The notes under the pieces were generated by a model, which worked only from the letters and a program-made list of their open reading frames with translations, was not told where the DNA came from and made no database searches. This document shows, in pieces, positions 15,995 to 24,932 of a DNA stretch of 31,140 bases (within the stretch, counting starts at the first letter, position 1; the number at the start of each line of letters is the position of its first letter). Source of the DNA: an uncultured Oscillospiraceae bacterium (GTDB lineage: Bacteria; Bacillota; Clostridia; Oscillospirales; Oscillospiraceae). The position numbers were made by a program, and so were the translations under genes. The stretch is taken from the NCBI GenBank assembly GCA_934589835.1, contig CAKTOK010000014.1, positions 1 through 31,140 of the forward strand, read 5' to 3'.

Positions 15995-17005
15995 TTACAG
16001 CAGCATAACGCCGGCCTTGGCGCAGCCCTCCATCGTGGCCTTGTCCCACAGGCTGGCCTGCACCTCGCCGATGTGGCAGGTGCCGATCATCAGCATACAC
16101 AGGCGGCTCTGGCCGATGCCGCCGCCGATGGTCAGGGGCAGCTCGCCGTTGAGCAGCATCTTGTGGAACGGCAGCTCGCGGCGCTCGGTGCAGCCGCGAA
16201 CCTCCAGCTGGTAGGTCATGGAGGCTTCGTCCACGCGGATACCCATGGAGGAGATCTCGAAGGCACGGTCCAGCACGGGGTTATACATGAGGATATCGCC
16301 GTTCAGGGACCAGTCGTCGTAGTCGGGGGCGCGGCCATCGTGGGGCTGACCGCTGCGCTTCAGCGGGCCGCCGATCTGCATGAGAAAGACGGTGTGATGC
16401 TCGTGGCAGATGGCATCCTCGCGCTGGCGGGGGGTCATGTCGGGCCAGCGATCCTCCAGCTCCTGAGTGGTGACGAAGTACACCTCGCGGTCCAGCACGG
16501 TGTGCAGGCTGGGGAACGCGACCTGCAGGGCGTCGTTGGTCTCCACCACGGCGCCCACAATGGCGCGGACAGTCTGGCGGAGATACTGCTCGTTGCGGTC
16601 CTGCCGCTCAATGACCTTTTCCCAGTCCCACTGGTCCACATAGACGGAGTGGAGGTTGTCCACCTCCTCATCGCGCCGGATGGCGTTCATGTCGGTAAAC
16701 AGGCCCTTGCCGGGCTTGAAGTCATAGCGCTTCAGCGCCAAGCGCTTCCACTTGGCCAGCGAGTGGACCACCTGACCGGTGGCGCCCACATCGGGGATGT
16801 CAAAGGAGACAGGGCGCTCCACGCCATTGAGGTTGTCGTTCAGACCGGAATTCTCCTCCACGAACAGGGGAGCGGAAACACGGCGCAGATTCAGCGCCTG
16901 CCCCAGATTCACCTGAAAATTGCTCTTGATGAACTCGATAGCACGCTGCATCTCATAGGTGGACAGCGGCGTTTTGTAACCGGCAGGGATCGTCAATTTG
17001 CTCAT
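15995..17005 (-). CDS. asnA: Aspartate--ammonia ligase (asparagine synthetase A)
   Basis: AsnA makes asparagine from aspartate, ammonia and ATP through an aspartyl-AMP intermediate; its fold is related to class II aminoacyl-tRNA synthetases. The 336-residue product is full length. Recognisable family stretches are the opening YKTPLSTYEMQRAIEFIK, EENSGLNDNLNGVERPV (about 50-66), LHSVYVDQWDWEKV (about 118-131) and the C-terminal GGGIGQSRLCMLM near residue 310, the class II motif 3-like ATP site. The ribosome site AGAGGTG stands about 8 bases before the ATG. It has its own strong promoter with a leader too short for a T-box or riboswitch. Confidence 0.97.
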   Translation of the reverse strand: MSKLTIPAGYKTPLSTYEMQRAIEFIKSNFQVNLGQALNLRRVSAPLFVEENSGLNDNLNGVERPVSFDIPDVGATGQVVHSLAKWKRLALKRYDFKPGKGLFTDMNAIRRDEEVDNLHSVYVDQWDWEKVIERQDRNEQYLRQTVRAIVGAVVETNDALQVAFPSLHTVLDREVYFVTTQELEDRWPDMTPRQREDAICHEHHTVFLMQIGGPLKRSGQPHDGRAPDYDDWSLNGDILMYNPVLDRAFEISSMGIRVDEASMTYQLEVRGCTERRELPFHKMLLNGELPLTIGGGIGQSRLCMLMIGTCHIGEVQASLWDKATMEGCAKAGVMLL

Positions 17006-17040
17006 GCGTGAAACACCTCTTTTGTAAAAAATATGTTGTC

Positions 17041-17069
17041 ATTATAGGCGGTGCGGCGGGGAATTGCAA
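17041..17069 (-). promoter_or_regulatory. Promoter of asnA
   Basis: Read on the minus strand: TTGCAA (17069-17064), a 17-base spacer and a perfect TATAAT (17046-17041). Confidence 0.88.
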
Positions 17070-17113
17070 GCTGAATATTTGCAAAATTACATCTCCTTAC
17101 CGGAGAAAATTTT

Positions 17114-17156
17114 GTATAAAAATGTCCCTCGATACCATCGAGGGACATTTTTATAC
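17114..17156. terminator. Long hairpin terminator after the aminotransferase gene
   Basis: A perfect 19-bp stem (17114-17132 with 17138-17156) with a 5-base loop carries A- and T-runs within the arms. It works for the minus-strand aminotransferase gene and insulates asnA from it. Confidence 0.85.
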
Positions 17157-17174
17157 GGTTTATCCGTTTGTCGA

Positions 17175-18365
17175 TTACCGGCAGGACTCCATCATGGCGC
17201 GGAAGGCCTGCAGGCTGCGGCGGATCATGTCGTTGGACACGCAGTAGCTCAGGCGGAGGTAGCCCGGGCAGCCGAAGCCATCGGCGGGCACAACCAGCAG
17301 GTTGTAGTCCCGCTTGGCCTTCTCGGAGAAGGCATTGGCGTCGCCGTTGGGAGCCTTGACGAACAGGTAGAACGCACCGTCAGGCTTGGTGCACTGATAC
17401 CCCATCTCCCGCAGACTGTTGTACAGCAGGTTGCGATTCTCGTCGTAAGCCGCCAGGTCGGGGCGTTCCCCGGCGCACAGCTGGATGACCTTCTGGATCA
17501 GCGTGGGCGGGCAGACGTGGCCCATGGCACGGGAGGCACCGGAAACAGCGGCATACACTGCGGCGCTGTCGTCGGCGAAGCCGGGGACATAGACGTAGCC
17601 GATACGCTCGCCGGGCAGGGAAAGGGACTTGGAATAGGAGTAGCAGACGATGGTGTTCCGGTACAGGCAGGGGATGAAGGGGACCTTCACGCCGCCGTAT
17701 ACCAGCTCGCGGTAGGGCTCGTCGGCGATGATGTAGATGGGATGGCCGTACTCGGCGCTCTTGCGTGTCAGTAGAGCGGCCAGCCCCCGCAGCGTCTCCT
17801 CGGTATAGACGACGCCGGAGGGATTGTTGGGCGAATTGATGATGATGGCCTGCGTATGGGCGGTGATGCGCTCCTCCACGGCGTCCAGATGGATCTGGAA
17901 GGCCTCGGTGTCGGGGGGCACCACCACCAGCTTCCCGCCGTTGGCGGTGACGAAGGGGCGATACTCGGGGAAGAAGGGGGCCACGGCCATGATCTCAGCA
18001 TCGCTGTCCGTGATCAGAGCCTTGATGACGGCGATCAGCGCGGGGGCGGCGCCGCAGGTGAAGAACAGCTCATCGGCCTTCACATCCAGACCGAAACGGT
18101 CAGACAGATCCTTGGCCACAGCGGCGCGGGCATCAGAAAAGCCGGGGGCCATGGAGTAGCCGTGGAGCTGGATGGAGTCCGTCTCGTCCACGATCCGGTG
18201 GATGGAGTCGTTGACCTTTTGGGGGGCGGGAATGCTGGGATTGCCCAGGGAATAGTCGTAGACCTTGTCAGCGCCGATCCTTGCGGCCTGCTCCAGCCCA
18301 TAGGCGAAGAGCTGGCGGATGACGGAGGGGGCTGTTCCCAGCTCGTAAAATGTCTGATTGACCAT
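17175..18365 (-). CDS. PLP-dependent class I/II aminotransferase
   Basis: The 396-residue product is a fold-type I aminotransferase. Visible hallmarks are DYSLGNPSIPAP (about 37-48) at the substrate-binding N-terminus, INSPNNPSG (about 176-184) with the conserved Asn, ADEPYREL with the Asp that holds the pyridine nitrogen, and YSYSKSLSLPGERIGY with the PLP lysine near residue 246. Substrate choice cannot be read; aspartate or alanine aminotransferase is typical of this group, and asnA as the next gene downstream makes aspartate supply attractive, but the two have separate promoters. The ribosome site is AAGGAGGAG. The leader of about 75 bases has GTGTGA/TCACAC pairing potential but no recognised riboswitch. 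Confidence 0.9.
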   Translation of the reverse strand: MVNQTFYELGTAPSVIRQLFAYGLEQAARIGADKVYDYSLGNPSIPAPQKVNDSIHRIVDETDSIQLHGYSMAPGFSDARAAVAKDLSDRFGLDVKADELFFTCGAAPALIAVIKALITDSDAEIMAVAPFFPEYRPFVTANGGKLVVVPPDTEAFQIHLDAVEERITAHTQAIIINSPNNPSGVVYTEETLRGLAALLTRKSAEYGHPIYIIADEPYRELVYGGVKVPFIPCLYRNTIVCYSYSKSLSLPGERIGYVYVPGFADDSAAVYAAVSGASRAMGHVCPPTLIQKVIQLCAGERPDLAAYDENRNLLYNSLREMGYQCTKPDGAFYLFVKAPNGDANAFSEKAKRDYNLLVVPADGFGCPGYLRLSYCVSNDMIRRSLQAFRAMMESCR

Positions 18366-18446
18366 GTGGCGATCTCCTCCTTACAATATGTGTGAGCCCT
18401 CGTCCCCCTGTGCGGTCACACGCGAGGACAGGCAGCCTTCGGTACG

Positions 18447-18475
18447 ATTATACAACAGCGCAATCGGAGCGTCAA
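18447..18475 (-). promoter_or_regulatory. Promoter of the aminotransferase gene
   Basis: Minus strand: TTGACG (18475-18470), a 17-base spacer and TATAAT (18452-18447). Confidence 0.85.
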
Positions 18476-18515
18476 CAAAAACCGAATCGTTCGGCCAAAG
18501 AAATTTCGGCAGGGG

Positions 18516-18544
18516 TTGACGAAATCTGCCGCATCGCATAAACT
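18516..18544 (+). promoter_or_regulatory. Promoter of the YkvI-family gene
   Basis: TTGACG (18516-18521), a 17-base spacer and TAAACT (18539-18544). A TATACT at 18552-18557 is a rival -10 box but lacks a partner at the right distance. Confidence 0.6.
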
Positions 18545-18578
18545 GGTGCGGTATACTATGTAAGGCGGTATGTGAGAC

Positions 18579-19649
18579 ATGAAAGAGATCAAAACGTGGT
18601 CGCTGGCCTTCACCTATGTGGGGTGCTTTCTGGGGGCGGGCTTTATCTCGGGACAGGAGCTGTGGCAGTTTTTCGGCAGCTTCGGCAACTGGGGCTATGT
18701 GGGATTCGCCCTGGCGGCGGTGCTGTTCACGGTGATCGGCGTCCTGTTCGTGCGGCTGACCCAGATGACACAGTGCTCCGATATGGACCGGCTGCTGGTG
18801 CCGTGGGATATCAAGTGGCTGCGGGGCGCCTCCGGCGCCATCGGCGCGGTGTTCCTGTTTTTCGTGGTGGTCTCCATGTCCGCCGGTGTGGGGGCCATGC
18901 TGACCCAGCTGTTCCGCGTGCCCACATGGCTGGGCAGCGCCGTGTTCATGGCGGCTGTGTTTCTGGTGACGCTGCTGGGTGTGACGGGCATGGTCAACGC
19001 CTTCTCCGCGCTGATCCCCGTGCTGATCGCGGCCACGGCGGCCTTTGCGGTGGGGGCCTATGCTGCCTTCGGCACAGACGGCATCTTCCAGCTGACCAAC
19101 GTCAATACCAATCCGCTGATGCCAAATTGGCTCATTGCGGCGCTGACCTTCGTCTCCTATAACATTCTGGGCGGGATCGGCATTATGTCGCCGGTGGGAC
19201 AGTATGTCCGGCAAAAGAAGCATATCTACATGGGCATCGCGCTGTCGGGCCTGATGCTGCTGGCGGTGGCGGGCAGCATCCTCACCAGCCTTGCCGCCTG
19301 TCCCGAGGCGGTGCAGGCGGAGCTGCCCATGGTGGCGCTGGCCAGCCGTCTCAACGGTGCGCTGGGCACGGTGTACGGCCTGATGCTGCTGCTGGCCATG
19401 TTCTGCAACGCGCTGGCCAGTCTGGTGGGGCTCGTCTCCTATCTGGAGCAGAAGGCGCGGTTTGTGCGGGCCAAAAAGAAACCGGTGCTGGCGGGGCTTT
19501 GCCTGCTGGCATGGGCGGCCAGCCTGCTGGGCTTCGGCGAGATCATCGCTGTGGTCTATCCCATTTTCGGCTATCTGAGCATCGTGTTCGTGGTGTGTGT
19601 GGTGATCCACTTCGTACAGTGCCGGAAACGGGAAAAGACGCCGGCATAA
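18579..19649 (+). CDS. YkvI-family membrane transporter-like protein
   Basis: The 356-residue product is hydrophobic throughout, with about ten predicted membrane segments. The start FTYVGCFLGAGFISGQELWQ, with the small-residue break in the first segment, is typical of the YkvI family, which is related to LeuT-fold amino-acid and sodium symporters. YNILGGIGIMSPVGQ in the middle repeats the same style of unwound helix. Substrate is unknown for the family. The C-terminus ends in a short basic tail. The ribosome site AAGGCGG is modest. It stands alone, diverging from the aminotransferase gene and converging on glnN. Confidence 0.82.
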   Translation: MKEIKTWSLAFTYVGCFLGAGFISGQELWQFFGSFGNWGYVGFALAAVLFTVIGVLFVRLTQMTQCSDMDRLLVPWDIKWLRGASGAIGAVFLFFVVVSMSAGVGAMLTQLFRVPTWLGSAVFMAAVFLVTLLGVTGMVNAFSALIPVLIAATAAFAVGAYAAFGTDGIFQLTNVNTNPLMPNWLIAALTFVSYNILGGIGIMSPVGQYVRQKKHIYMGIALSGLMLLAVAGSILTSLAACPEAVQAELPMVALASRLNGALGTVYGLMLLLAMFCNALASLVGLVSYLEQKARFVRAKKKPVLAGLCLLAWAASLLGFGEIIAVVYPIFGYLSIVFVVCVVIHFVQCRKREKTPA

Positions 19650-19664
19650 ACAGAAGAAGAGTCG

Positions 19665-19697
19665 AAGAGGTCCGAAGCCATTGGCTTCGGACCTCTT
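19665..19697. terminator. Shared terminator between the YkvI-family gene and glnN
   Basis: A perfect 15-bp stem (19665-19679 with 19683-19697) with a 3-base loop lies between converging genes. The T-tract is short on the plus strand and CT-rich on the minus strand. Confidence 0.78.
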
Positions 19698-19725
19698 GAT
19701 ATGAGCTATGTAATGGTATAATACT

Positions 19726-21828
19726 TTACACGCTGAACAGGATATCGGCGTAGGTGGGATAGGGCCAGTAGGACGCGTCGGTGGCGCTCTCCAGCTGACT
19801 CACCAGATCGCCGGCCTTCTGGGTGCGGCTGGCGATCTCCGCGCGGTACCAGCGGGCGGCGTCGATGCCGCCATCGGCGGCAGGGGCGTTCTCCAGCGCC
19901 TGAGAAAGCTCCTGACAGACATCCAGAAGCTGCCCGCCCTGCAGGCCCAGCCGGCGGATCGTGTAGTCCTCGATGCGGCAGAAGCCGGCCAGATCGGCCT
20001 CCTGCTTGTGGGCCATGCCCTTGGCCAGATCGCCGGTGTAGCGGGCCACGGCGGGGAGGATGCGGCGCTGGGCCATGTCCAGCAGCGTGTTGGCCTCGAT
20101 GGCTGTGACCTTGCAGTAGTTCTCCAGATGGATCTCGTAGCGGGCCCGCATCTCCGTCTCCGTCAGGACGGCGTGACGGGTGAACAGGTCCACATTCTTC
20201 TGATCGATGTAGGCGGGCATACAATCCACGGTATCCCGCAGGTTGGAAAGTCCGCGGCGGGCCGCCTCGGCCACCCAGGCGTCATCGTAGCCGTTGCCGT
20301 TGAAGATGATGCGCTGGTGGGCGGTGAACGTCTCCTGCAGCAGCTCCTGCAGGGCGGACTGGAAATCCGGCGCCTGCTCCAGACGGTCGGCGAACTGTCC
20401 CAGCTCCTCGGCCATGATGGTGTTGAGCACCACGTTGGGGCTGGCGATGGACTGGGAGGAGCCCAGCATACGGAACTCGAACTTATTGCCGGTGAAGGCC
20501 AGCGGGGAGGTGCGGTTGCGGTCCGTGGTGTCCTGGGGGATCTCCGGCATGGCGTCCACGCCGATCTGCAGCTTCCTCTTGGTGATGTCCACATACTTTG
20601 TGCCCTGCACGATGGAATCCAGAATGGCCGTCAGCTCATCACCCAGAAAAATGGAGAGGATGGCGGGAGGGGCCTCGTTGCCGCCCAGACGGTGGTCGTT
20701 GCCGGGATAGGACACGCAGCAGCGCAGCATTTCCTGATATTCGTCCACACCCTTGATGAAGGCCGCCAGAAACAGCAGGAACTGGGCGTTCTGGCTGGGG
20801 GTGCCGCCGGGCTTCAGCAGGTTCTCGCCGGTATCGGTCTGGAGGGACCAGTTGTCGTGCTTGCCGCTGCCGTTGATGCCCGCAAAGGGCTTCTCATGCA
20901 GCAGGCAAACCAGCCCGTGGCGGGCGGCCACCTTCTTCAGAAGCTCCATGGTGAGCTGATTCTTGTCACAGGCGCTGTTGGCGTCGGAGTAGATGGGCGC
21001 GATCTCATGCTGGGCGGGGGCCACCTCGTTGTGCTCCGTCTTGGCCAGCACCCCCAGCTTCCACAGCTCCTCGTCCAGCTCCCGCATAAACGCGGCTACC
21101 CGGGGCTTGATGGCGCCGTAGTAGTGGTCGTCCAGCTCCTGCCCCTTGGGAGGGCGTGCGCCGTACAGCGTGCGGCCGCAGAGCTTCAGATCCTCCCGCA
21201 GCTCGTACATCTTACGGTCGATGAGGAAATACTCCTGCTCCGGCCCCACCTGAGGCGTGACGTGCTGCACATCTGTGTTGCCGAACAGACGGAGGATACG
21301 GACGCACTCCCGGTCCAGCTCCCGCATGGAGCGCAGCAGCGGCGTCTTTTTATCCAGCGTCTGACCGCTGTAAGAGCAGAAAATAGTGGGAATATACAGG
21401 GTGTCATCCTTAATGAACGCATAGGAGGTGGGGTCCCACGCCGTGTAGCCCCGGGCCTCGAAGGTGGCGCGCAGGCCGCCGGAGGGGAAGCTGGAGGCAT
21501 CCGCCTCGCCCTTGCTCAGCTCCTTGGCGCTCAGCTCCATCATCACGCCGTCCTTGCCGTCGCGGGTGATGAAGCTGTCATGCTTCTCGGCGGTGAAGCC
21601 GGTCATGGGCTGGAACCAGTGGGTATAGTGGGTGGCGCCGTTCTCAATGGCCCAGTCCTTCATGGCGCTGGCGATCTCGCCGGCGGTGGAACGATCCAGC
21701 GCCGTTCCCAGCGCCAGCGACTGCTGCCATGCGCGGTAGGCGGCGGCGGGGAGACGCTGCTGCATCTGCTGCTCCCCAAACACCATTTTACCGAACAGAG
21801 CGGGAACGTCGATCTTCTTCTCACACAT
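19726..21828 (-). CDS. glnN: Glutamine synthetase type III
   Basis: GlnN joins ammonia and glutamate to glutamine using ATP; the type III enzyme is a large double-ring form found in Bacteroidetes, cyanobacteria and Clostridia. The product is 700 residues, as expected. Signature stretches include GPEQEYFLIDRKMYE, the ATP-site KPFAGINGSGKHDNWS, GGNEAPPAILSIFLGDEL, and NRTSPLAFTGNKFEFRMLGS. The frame is open 12 codons further up, but the ATG at 21828 stands at the proper distance behind GAAAGGAA, and its MCEKKIDVP opening suits the family. It is the last gene of the operon gltX - spoIIM-like - glnN, only 45 bases after the previous stop, with no promoter seen between. Confidence 0.96.
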   Translation of the reverse strand: MCEKKIDVPALFGKMVFGEQQMQQRLPAAAYRAWQQSLALGTALDRSTAGEIASAMKDWAIENGATHYTHWFQPMTGFTAEKHDSFITRDGKDGVMMELSAKELSKGEADASSFPSGGLRATFEARGYTAWDPTSYAFIKDDTLYIPTIFCSYSGQTLDKKTPLLRSMRELDRECVRILRLFGNTDVQHVTPQVGPEQEYFLIDRKMYELREDLKLCGRTLYGARPPKGQELDDHYYGAIKPRVAAFMRELDEELWKLGVLAKTEHNEVAPAQHEIAPIYSDANSACDKNQLTMELLKKVAARHGLVCLLHEKPFAGINGSGKHDNWSLQTDTGENLLKPGGTPSQNAQFLLFLAAFIKGVDEYQEMLRCCVSYPGNDHRLGGNEAPPAILSIFLGDELTAILDSIVQGTKYVDITKRKLQIGVDAMPEIPQDTTDRNRTSPLAFTGNKFEFRMLGSSQSIASPNVVLNTIMAEELGQFADRLEQAPDFQSALQELLQETFTAHQRIIFNGNGYDDAWVAEAARRGLSNLRDTVDCMPAYIDQKNVDLFTRHAVLTETEMRARYEIHLENYCKVTAIEANTLLDMAQRRILPAVARYTGDLAKGMAHKQEADLAGFCRIEDYTIRRLGLQGGQLLDVCQELSQALENAPAADGGIDAARWYRAEIASRTQKAGDLVSQLESATDASYWPYPTYADILFSV

Positions 21829-21873
21829 CTGGATCATTCCTTTCAAAGTGAAATCAAATTGCAAACGCAGTCC

Positions 21874-22476
21874 TCACAGAAAGAGCTGCATGACGGCGGG
21901 GGTCACATACGCCTCCATGAACGCCGCGATCACCAGCAGGGGCAGCACCAGCAGCGCCAGCACGCGGAGGAGGTTCAGGAGCAGGGGCTTCATCACGCCC
22001 TTCTCGTTTTTGCGGATATAGGCGTTGATGTTTTTGCACAGGCACAGGCCGGCGGCAAGGCTGAGAAACAGTGCCGGCAGCTCGAAAATACCGTGGGGCA
22101 GGATGCCCGCCGCCAGCAGCAGCCACCGGCCCTCCACCATGGAGGCGATCATGCCGAGGATGGCGGCGTTGACGCCCAGCGACAGGGCGGGCAGGTACAG
22201 AAACGGGATGAAGCCGTACAGCACGCTGAGCACCATGGCCCGCAGGTTGTTGAGAAACAGCGCCAGCACGTTGAAGCTGCCGTCGTCCTGCACGATGCCG
22301 GAGCCTGCGATGGCCTCGTTGAAATAGCCGATGACCGTCACGGGGATGTCGGGAAAAAGGCGTCCGGCTGCGTAGGACAGCACGATCAGCACCAAAAACG
22401 CGGCGGCGGTCATGCCCACGAAGCGGCCGTATTCCTCCCGCCAGAAGGCGCCGATGGCGCGGAGCTGCTTTTTCAT
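21874..22476 (-). CDS. SpoIIM-family (DUF95) membrane protein
   Basis: The 200-residue product has about five hydrophobic segments and the hallmark GILPHGIFELPALFLS (about 124-139) of the SpoIIM/DUF95 family. True SpoIIM belongs to the DMP peptidoglycan-remodelling complex needed for engulfment during sporulation. The family also has broader members in non-sporulating bacteria and archaea, and no spoIID or spoIIP lies here, so I do not call it spoIIM. Its ATG overlaps the gltX stop in ATGA, so it is translated with gltX; glnN follows 45 bases on. The link between a SpoIIM-like protein and glutamate/glutamine genes is unexplained. Confidence 0.85.
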   Translation of the reverse strand: MKKQLRAIGAFWREEYGRFVGMTAAAFLVLIVLSYAAGRLFPDIPVTVIGYFNEAIAGSGIVQDDGSFNVLALFLNNLRAMVLSVLYGFIPFLYLPALSLGVNAAILGMIASMVEGRWLLLAAGILPHGIFELPALFLSLAAGLCLCKNINAYIRKNEKGVMKPLLLNLLRVLALLVLPLLVIAAFMEAYVTPAVMQLFL

Positions 22477-23960
22477 GCCAGCTTCTCCAGACCGGCGCGG
22501 AGACGGCGCAGCGTCTCGTCACGGCCCAGGATCTGGCAGAGCTCCACGGCGCCGCCGGGCGTCACCAGCTTGCCGGCGGCGGCAATACGCACCGGCCACA
22601 TGAGGGTGGCATTCTTCACGCCCAGCGTTTCCGCCAGCGCCACCAGCCCATCGTGGATGGCCTCATCCGTCCAGTCGGGCAGCGCCTCCAGCATGGGGAT
22701 GGCGGCCTCCAGCATGGTCTTGCAGACGGCGGGGTCCGTCTTGGACTTCTTGTTGGTGAAGAACGCCACATCATAGGCGGGGCAGGCGTCGAAGAAGTCC
22801 ACCTTTTCGGGGATCTCCGTCAGCTTTTCACAGCGGGCCTGCAGCAGCGCGGCGATACGGGCCGTGTCAAAGCGCGGATCCTTCACGGTCTGGCGGATAT
22901 AGGGCTCGGCCACTCTGGCGAAGGCCTCCGGCGCCATGCCGCGCAGGTAGACGGCGTTGAAATGATCCAGCTTGGCGCGGTCGAAGATGGCGGGAGACTT
23001 GGAAATGCCTGTCATGTCAAATGCCTTTACAAGCTCCGGCAGCGTGAAGATCTCCTGCTCTGCCAGCTCGCCCCTGGGGGACCAGCCCAGCAGCGCTACA
23101 TAGTTGAGGATGGCCTCGGTCAGATAGCCCTCCGCCTTCAGATCCTCATAGGACGGGTCGCCGTGGCGCTTGGACATCTTATTCTGCGCGTCCCGCATGA
23201 CGGGGGAGCAATGGACATAGGTGGGGACCTCCCAGCCAAAAGCGTGGTACAGCAGGTCATACTTGGGGGCGGAGGAGAGGTACTCGCTGCCGCGGACCAC
23301 ATGGGTGATGCCCATCAGATGGTCGTCAATGACGTTGGCAAAGTTATAGGTAGGCAGACCGTCCCGCTTCAGCAGCACCTGATCGTCCAGCGTGCTGTTT
23401 TCTACGGTGATATCGCCGAAAATGGCGTCGTGGAACGTGGTGGTGCCCTCCGCAGGGATCTTCTGGCGGATGACAAAGGGCTCGCCGGCGGCTACCCGCG
23501 CCAGCGCCTGCTCCAGCGGCAGGTCACGGCAGGGGTCGACGGCGCGGTCAAAGTCGCCGGAGTCCTCCTCCGACGCACATTTTTCACAGAAGCAGTAGTA
23601 CGCGCCGCCTTTTTCCGCCAGAAGACGGGCATACTTCCCATAGGTATCGCGGCGCTGGGACTGGATATAGGGGGCCACGGGGCCGCCCACATCGGGGCCC
23701 TCATCGTGGGTAAGGCCGCACTCGGCCATGGTGCGGTAGATCACATCCACCGCGCCGTCCACCAGACGGCCCTGATCCGTATCCTCAATGCGGAGGATAA
23801 ACGTGCCGCCCTGAGAGCGGGCGATGAGCCATGTGTACAGCGCCGTCCGCAGATTGCCGACGTGCATATAGCCGGTGGGGGAGGGGGCGAAGCGGGTGCG
23901 GACCCTGCCGTGTGGGATGCGGGATTCCATCTCGTCAAAATACGTCATATCCATACTCAT
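22473..23960 (-). CDS. gltX: Glutamate--tRNA ligase
   Basis: GltX charges tRNA-Glu, and in bacteria without GlnS also misacylates tRNA-Gln. The 495-residue product is full length. The class I signature SPTGYMHVGNLRTAL holds the HIGH equivalent HVGN (33-36), and KMSKR is the KMSKS motif near residue 262. CFCEKC near residue 123 starts a cysteine-rich, possibly zinc-binding, insert as in many GluRS. RGSEYLSS precedes the catalytic loop. The ATG at 23960 follows AGGAGGT by 6 bases. It is first in the operon with the SpoIIM-like gene and glnN. Because glnS is also present in this window, GltX here could be a discriminating enzyme; that is inference. Confidence 0.96.
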   Translation of the reverse strand: MSMDMTYFDEMESRIPHGRVRTRFAPSPTGYMHVGNLRTALYTWLIARSQGGTFILRIEDTDQGRLVDGAVDVIYRTMAECGLTHDEGPDVGGPVAPYIQSQRRDTYGKYARLLAEKGGAYYCFCEKCASEEDSGDFDRAVDPCRDLPLEQALARVAAGEPFVIRQKIPAEGTTTFHDAIFGDITVENSTLDDQVLLKRDGLPTYNFANVIDDHLMGITHVVRGSEYLSSAPKYDLLYHAFGWEVPTYVHCSPVMRDAQNKMSKRHGDPSYEDLKAEGYLTEAILNYVALLGWSPRGELAEQEIFTLPELVKAFDMTGISKSPAIFDRAKLDHFNAVYLRGMAPEAFARVAEPYIRQTVKDPRFDTARIAALLQARCEKLTEIPEKVDFFDACPAYDVAFFTNKKSKTDPAVCKTMLEAAIPMLEALPDWTDEAIHDGLVALAETLGVKNATLMWPVRIAAAGKLVTPGGAVELCQILGRDETLRRLRAGLEKLA

Positions 23961-23998
23961 CGGGCGACCTCCTGAAGTGTTTACAAAAATACCAGTTT

Positions 23999-24026
23999 AT
24001 TATATTTCAAATGGGGGAAAAGTCAA
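23999..24026 (-). promoter_or_regulatory. Promoter of the gltX operon
   Basis: Minus strand: TTGACT (24026-24021), a 16-base spacer and a perfect TATAAT (24004-23999). The leader is about 32 bases, leaving no room for a T-box. Confidence 0.85.
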
Positions 24027-24137
24027 GGAGGACAGGGGACATTCCGCTGCGTGCGGTGCAAATTTGTGATAAAATATGCGCCGGCGGCAGAGGACGCACC
24101 GGCAACTGGTGATTACACCGAATGTTTGGAATGTTTC

Positions 24138-24166
24138 TTGCTTTTTTTGCCGCGTTCTGCTATACT
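24138..24166 (+). promoter_or_regulatory. Promoter of the NifU-like/GGGtGRT pair
   Basis: TTGCTT (24138-24143), a 17-base spacer and TATACT (24161-24166). A near-tandem AATGTTTGG/AATGTTTCT lies directly upstream (24121-24138) and could bind a regulator. The rest of the 24027-24137 gap shows nothing I can name. Confidence 0.75.
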
Positions 24167-24221
24167 GTCCTCAGTTGATTCCACCGATGGTAATTATATA
24201 AGAGAAAGGAAGATCGCTGCT

Positions 24222-24914
24222 ATGATCTATACGACTGAAGTTCAGCATATGTGTCCCGTGGCCAAGGGTGCTTACCACGGTCCGGCGCCCATTCCCGAAG
24301 AGGGCAAGTGGGTGCAGGCCAAGGAGATCTCCGACATCTCCGGCTTTACCCACGGCGTGGGCTGGTGCGCGCCTCAGCAGGGCGCCTGCAAGCTGACGCT
24401 GAACGTGAAAAACGGCGTCATCGAGGAAGCGCTGGTGGAGACCATCGGCTGCTCCGGCATGACCCACTCCGCCGCCATGGCCTCCGAGATCCTCATCGGC
24501 AAGACCATTCTGGAGGCACTGAACACCGATCTGGTGTGCGACGCCATCAATACCGCCATGCGCGAGCTGTTTTTGCAGATCGTGTACGGCCGCACCCAGT
24601 CCGCCTTCTCCGAGGACGGTCTGGCCGTGGGCGCTTCTCTGGAGGATCTGGGCAAGGGCCTGCGCTCTCAGGTGGGCACCATGTTCGCCACCAAGGACAA
24701 GGGTCCCCGCTATCTGGAGATGGCCGAGGGCTATTGCAGCCGTCTGGCACTGAACAAGGACGATGAGATCGTCGGCTACGAGTTCATCAGTCTGGGCAAG
24801 ATGATGGATTTCGTCAAGAAGGGCGACGATGCCAACGAGGCACTGAAGAAGGCTACCGGCCACTACGGCCAGTGGGAGAACGCGGCGAAGTATATCGACC
24901 CGCGTCAGGAGTAA
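24222..24914 (+). CDS. NifU/IscU-like iron-sulfur scaffold protein
   Basis: The 230-residue product resembles the N-terminal NifU/IscU scaffold on which iron-sulfur clusters are built. Alignable stretches are GACKLTLNVKNGVIEEA (about 54-70), IGCSGMTHSAAMASEIL (75-91) followed by GKTILEAL, and GYCSRLAL (170-177). These place Cys56 (or Cys49), Cys77 and Cys172 where IscU has its three cluster ligands. The usual Asp after the first ligand is absent, and about 60 residues lie between the second and third ligand regions, more than in IscU. Cys11 near the N-terminus is extra. The RBS GAAAGGA stands about 11 bases before the ATG. It is co-transcribed with the GGGtGRT gene 18 bases downstream and is not part of an isc or suf operon. 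Confidence 0.85.
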   Translation: MIYTTEVQHMCPVAKGAYHGPAPIPEEGKWVQAKEISDISGFTHGVGWCAPQQGACKLTLNVKNGVIEEALVETIGCSGMTHSAAMASEILIGKTILEALNTDLVCDAINTAMRELFLQIVYGRTQSAFSEDGLAVGASLEDLGKGLRSQVGTMFATKDKGPRYLEMAEGYCSRLALNKDDEIVGYEFISLGKMMDFVKKGDDANEALKKATGHYGQWENAAKYIDPRQE

Positions 24915-24932
24915 GAAGGGAGGACGGCAAAA

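Noticed and set aside
15995..18480. T-box or amino-acid riboswitch before asnA or the aminotransferase gene
   Set aside because: The leaders are about 30 and 75 bases, with no specifier loop or T-box consensus. The same holds for gltX and glnS.
21874..22476. Calling this gene spoIIM proper
   Set aside because: It belongs to the wider SpoIIM/DUF95 family, but the gltX-glnN setting and lack of sporulation neighbours do not support the specific engulfment role.
20008..22776. A 922-codon open frame on the plus strand opposite glnN and the SpoIIM-like gene
   Set aside because: It is the antisense shadow of three confidently identified genes and shows no protein motif.
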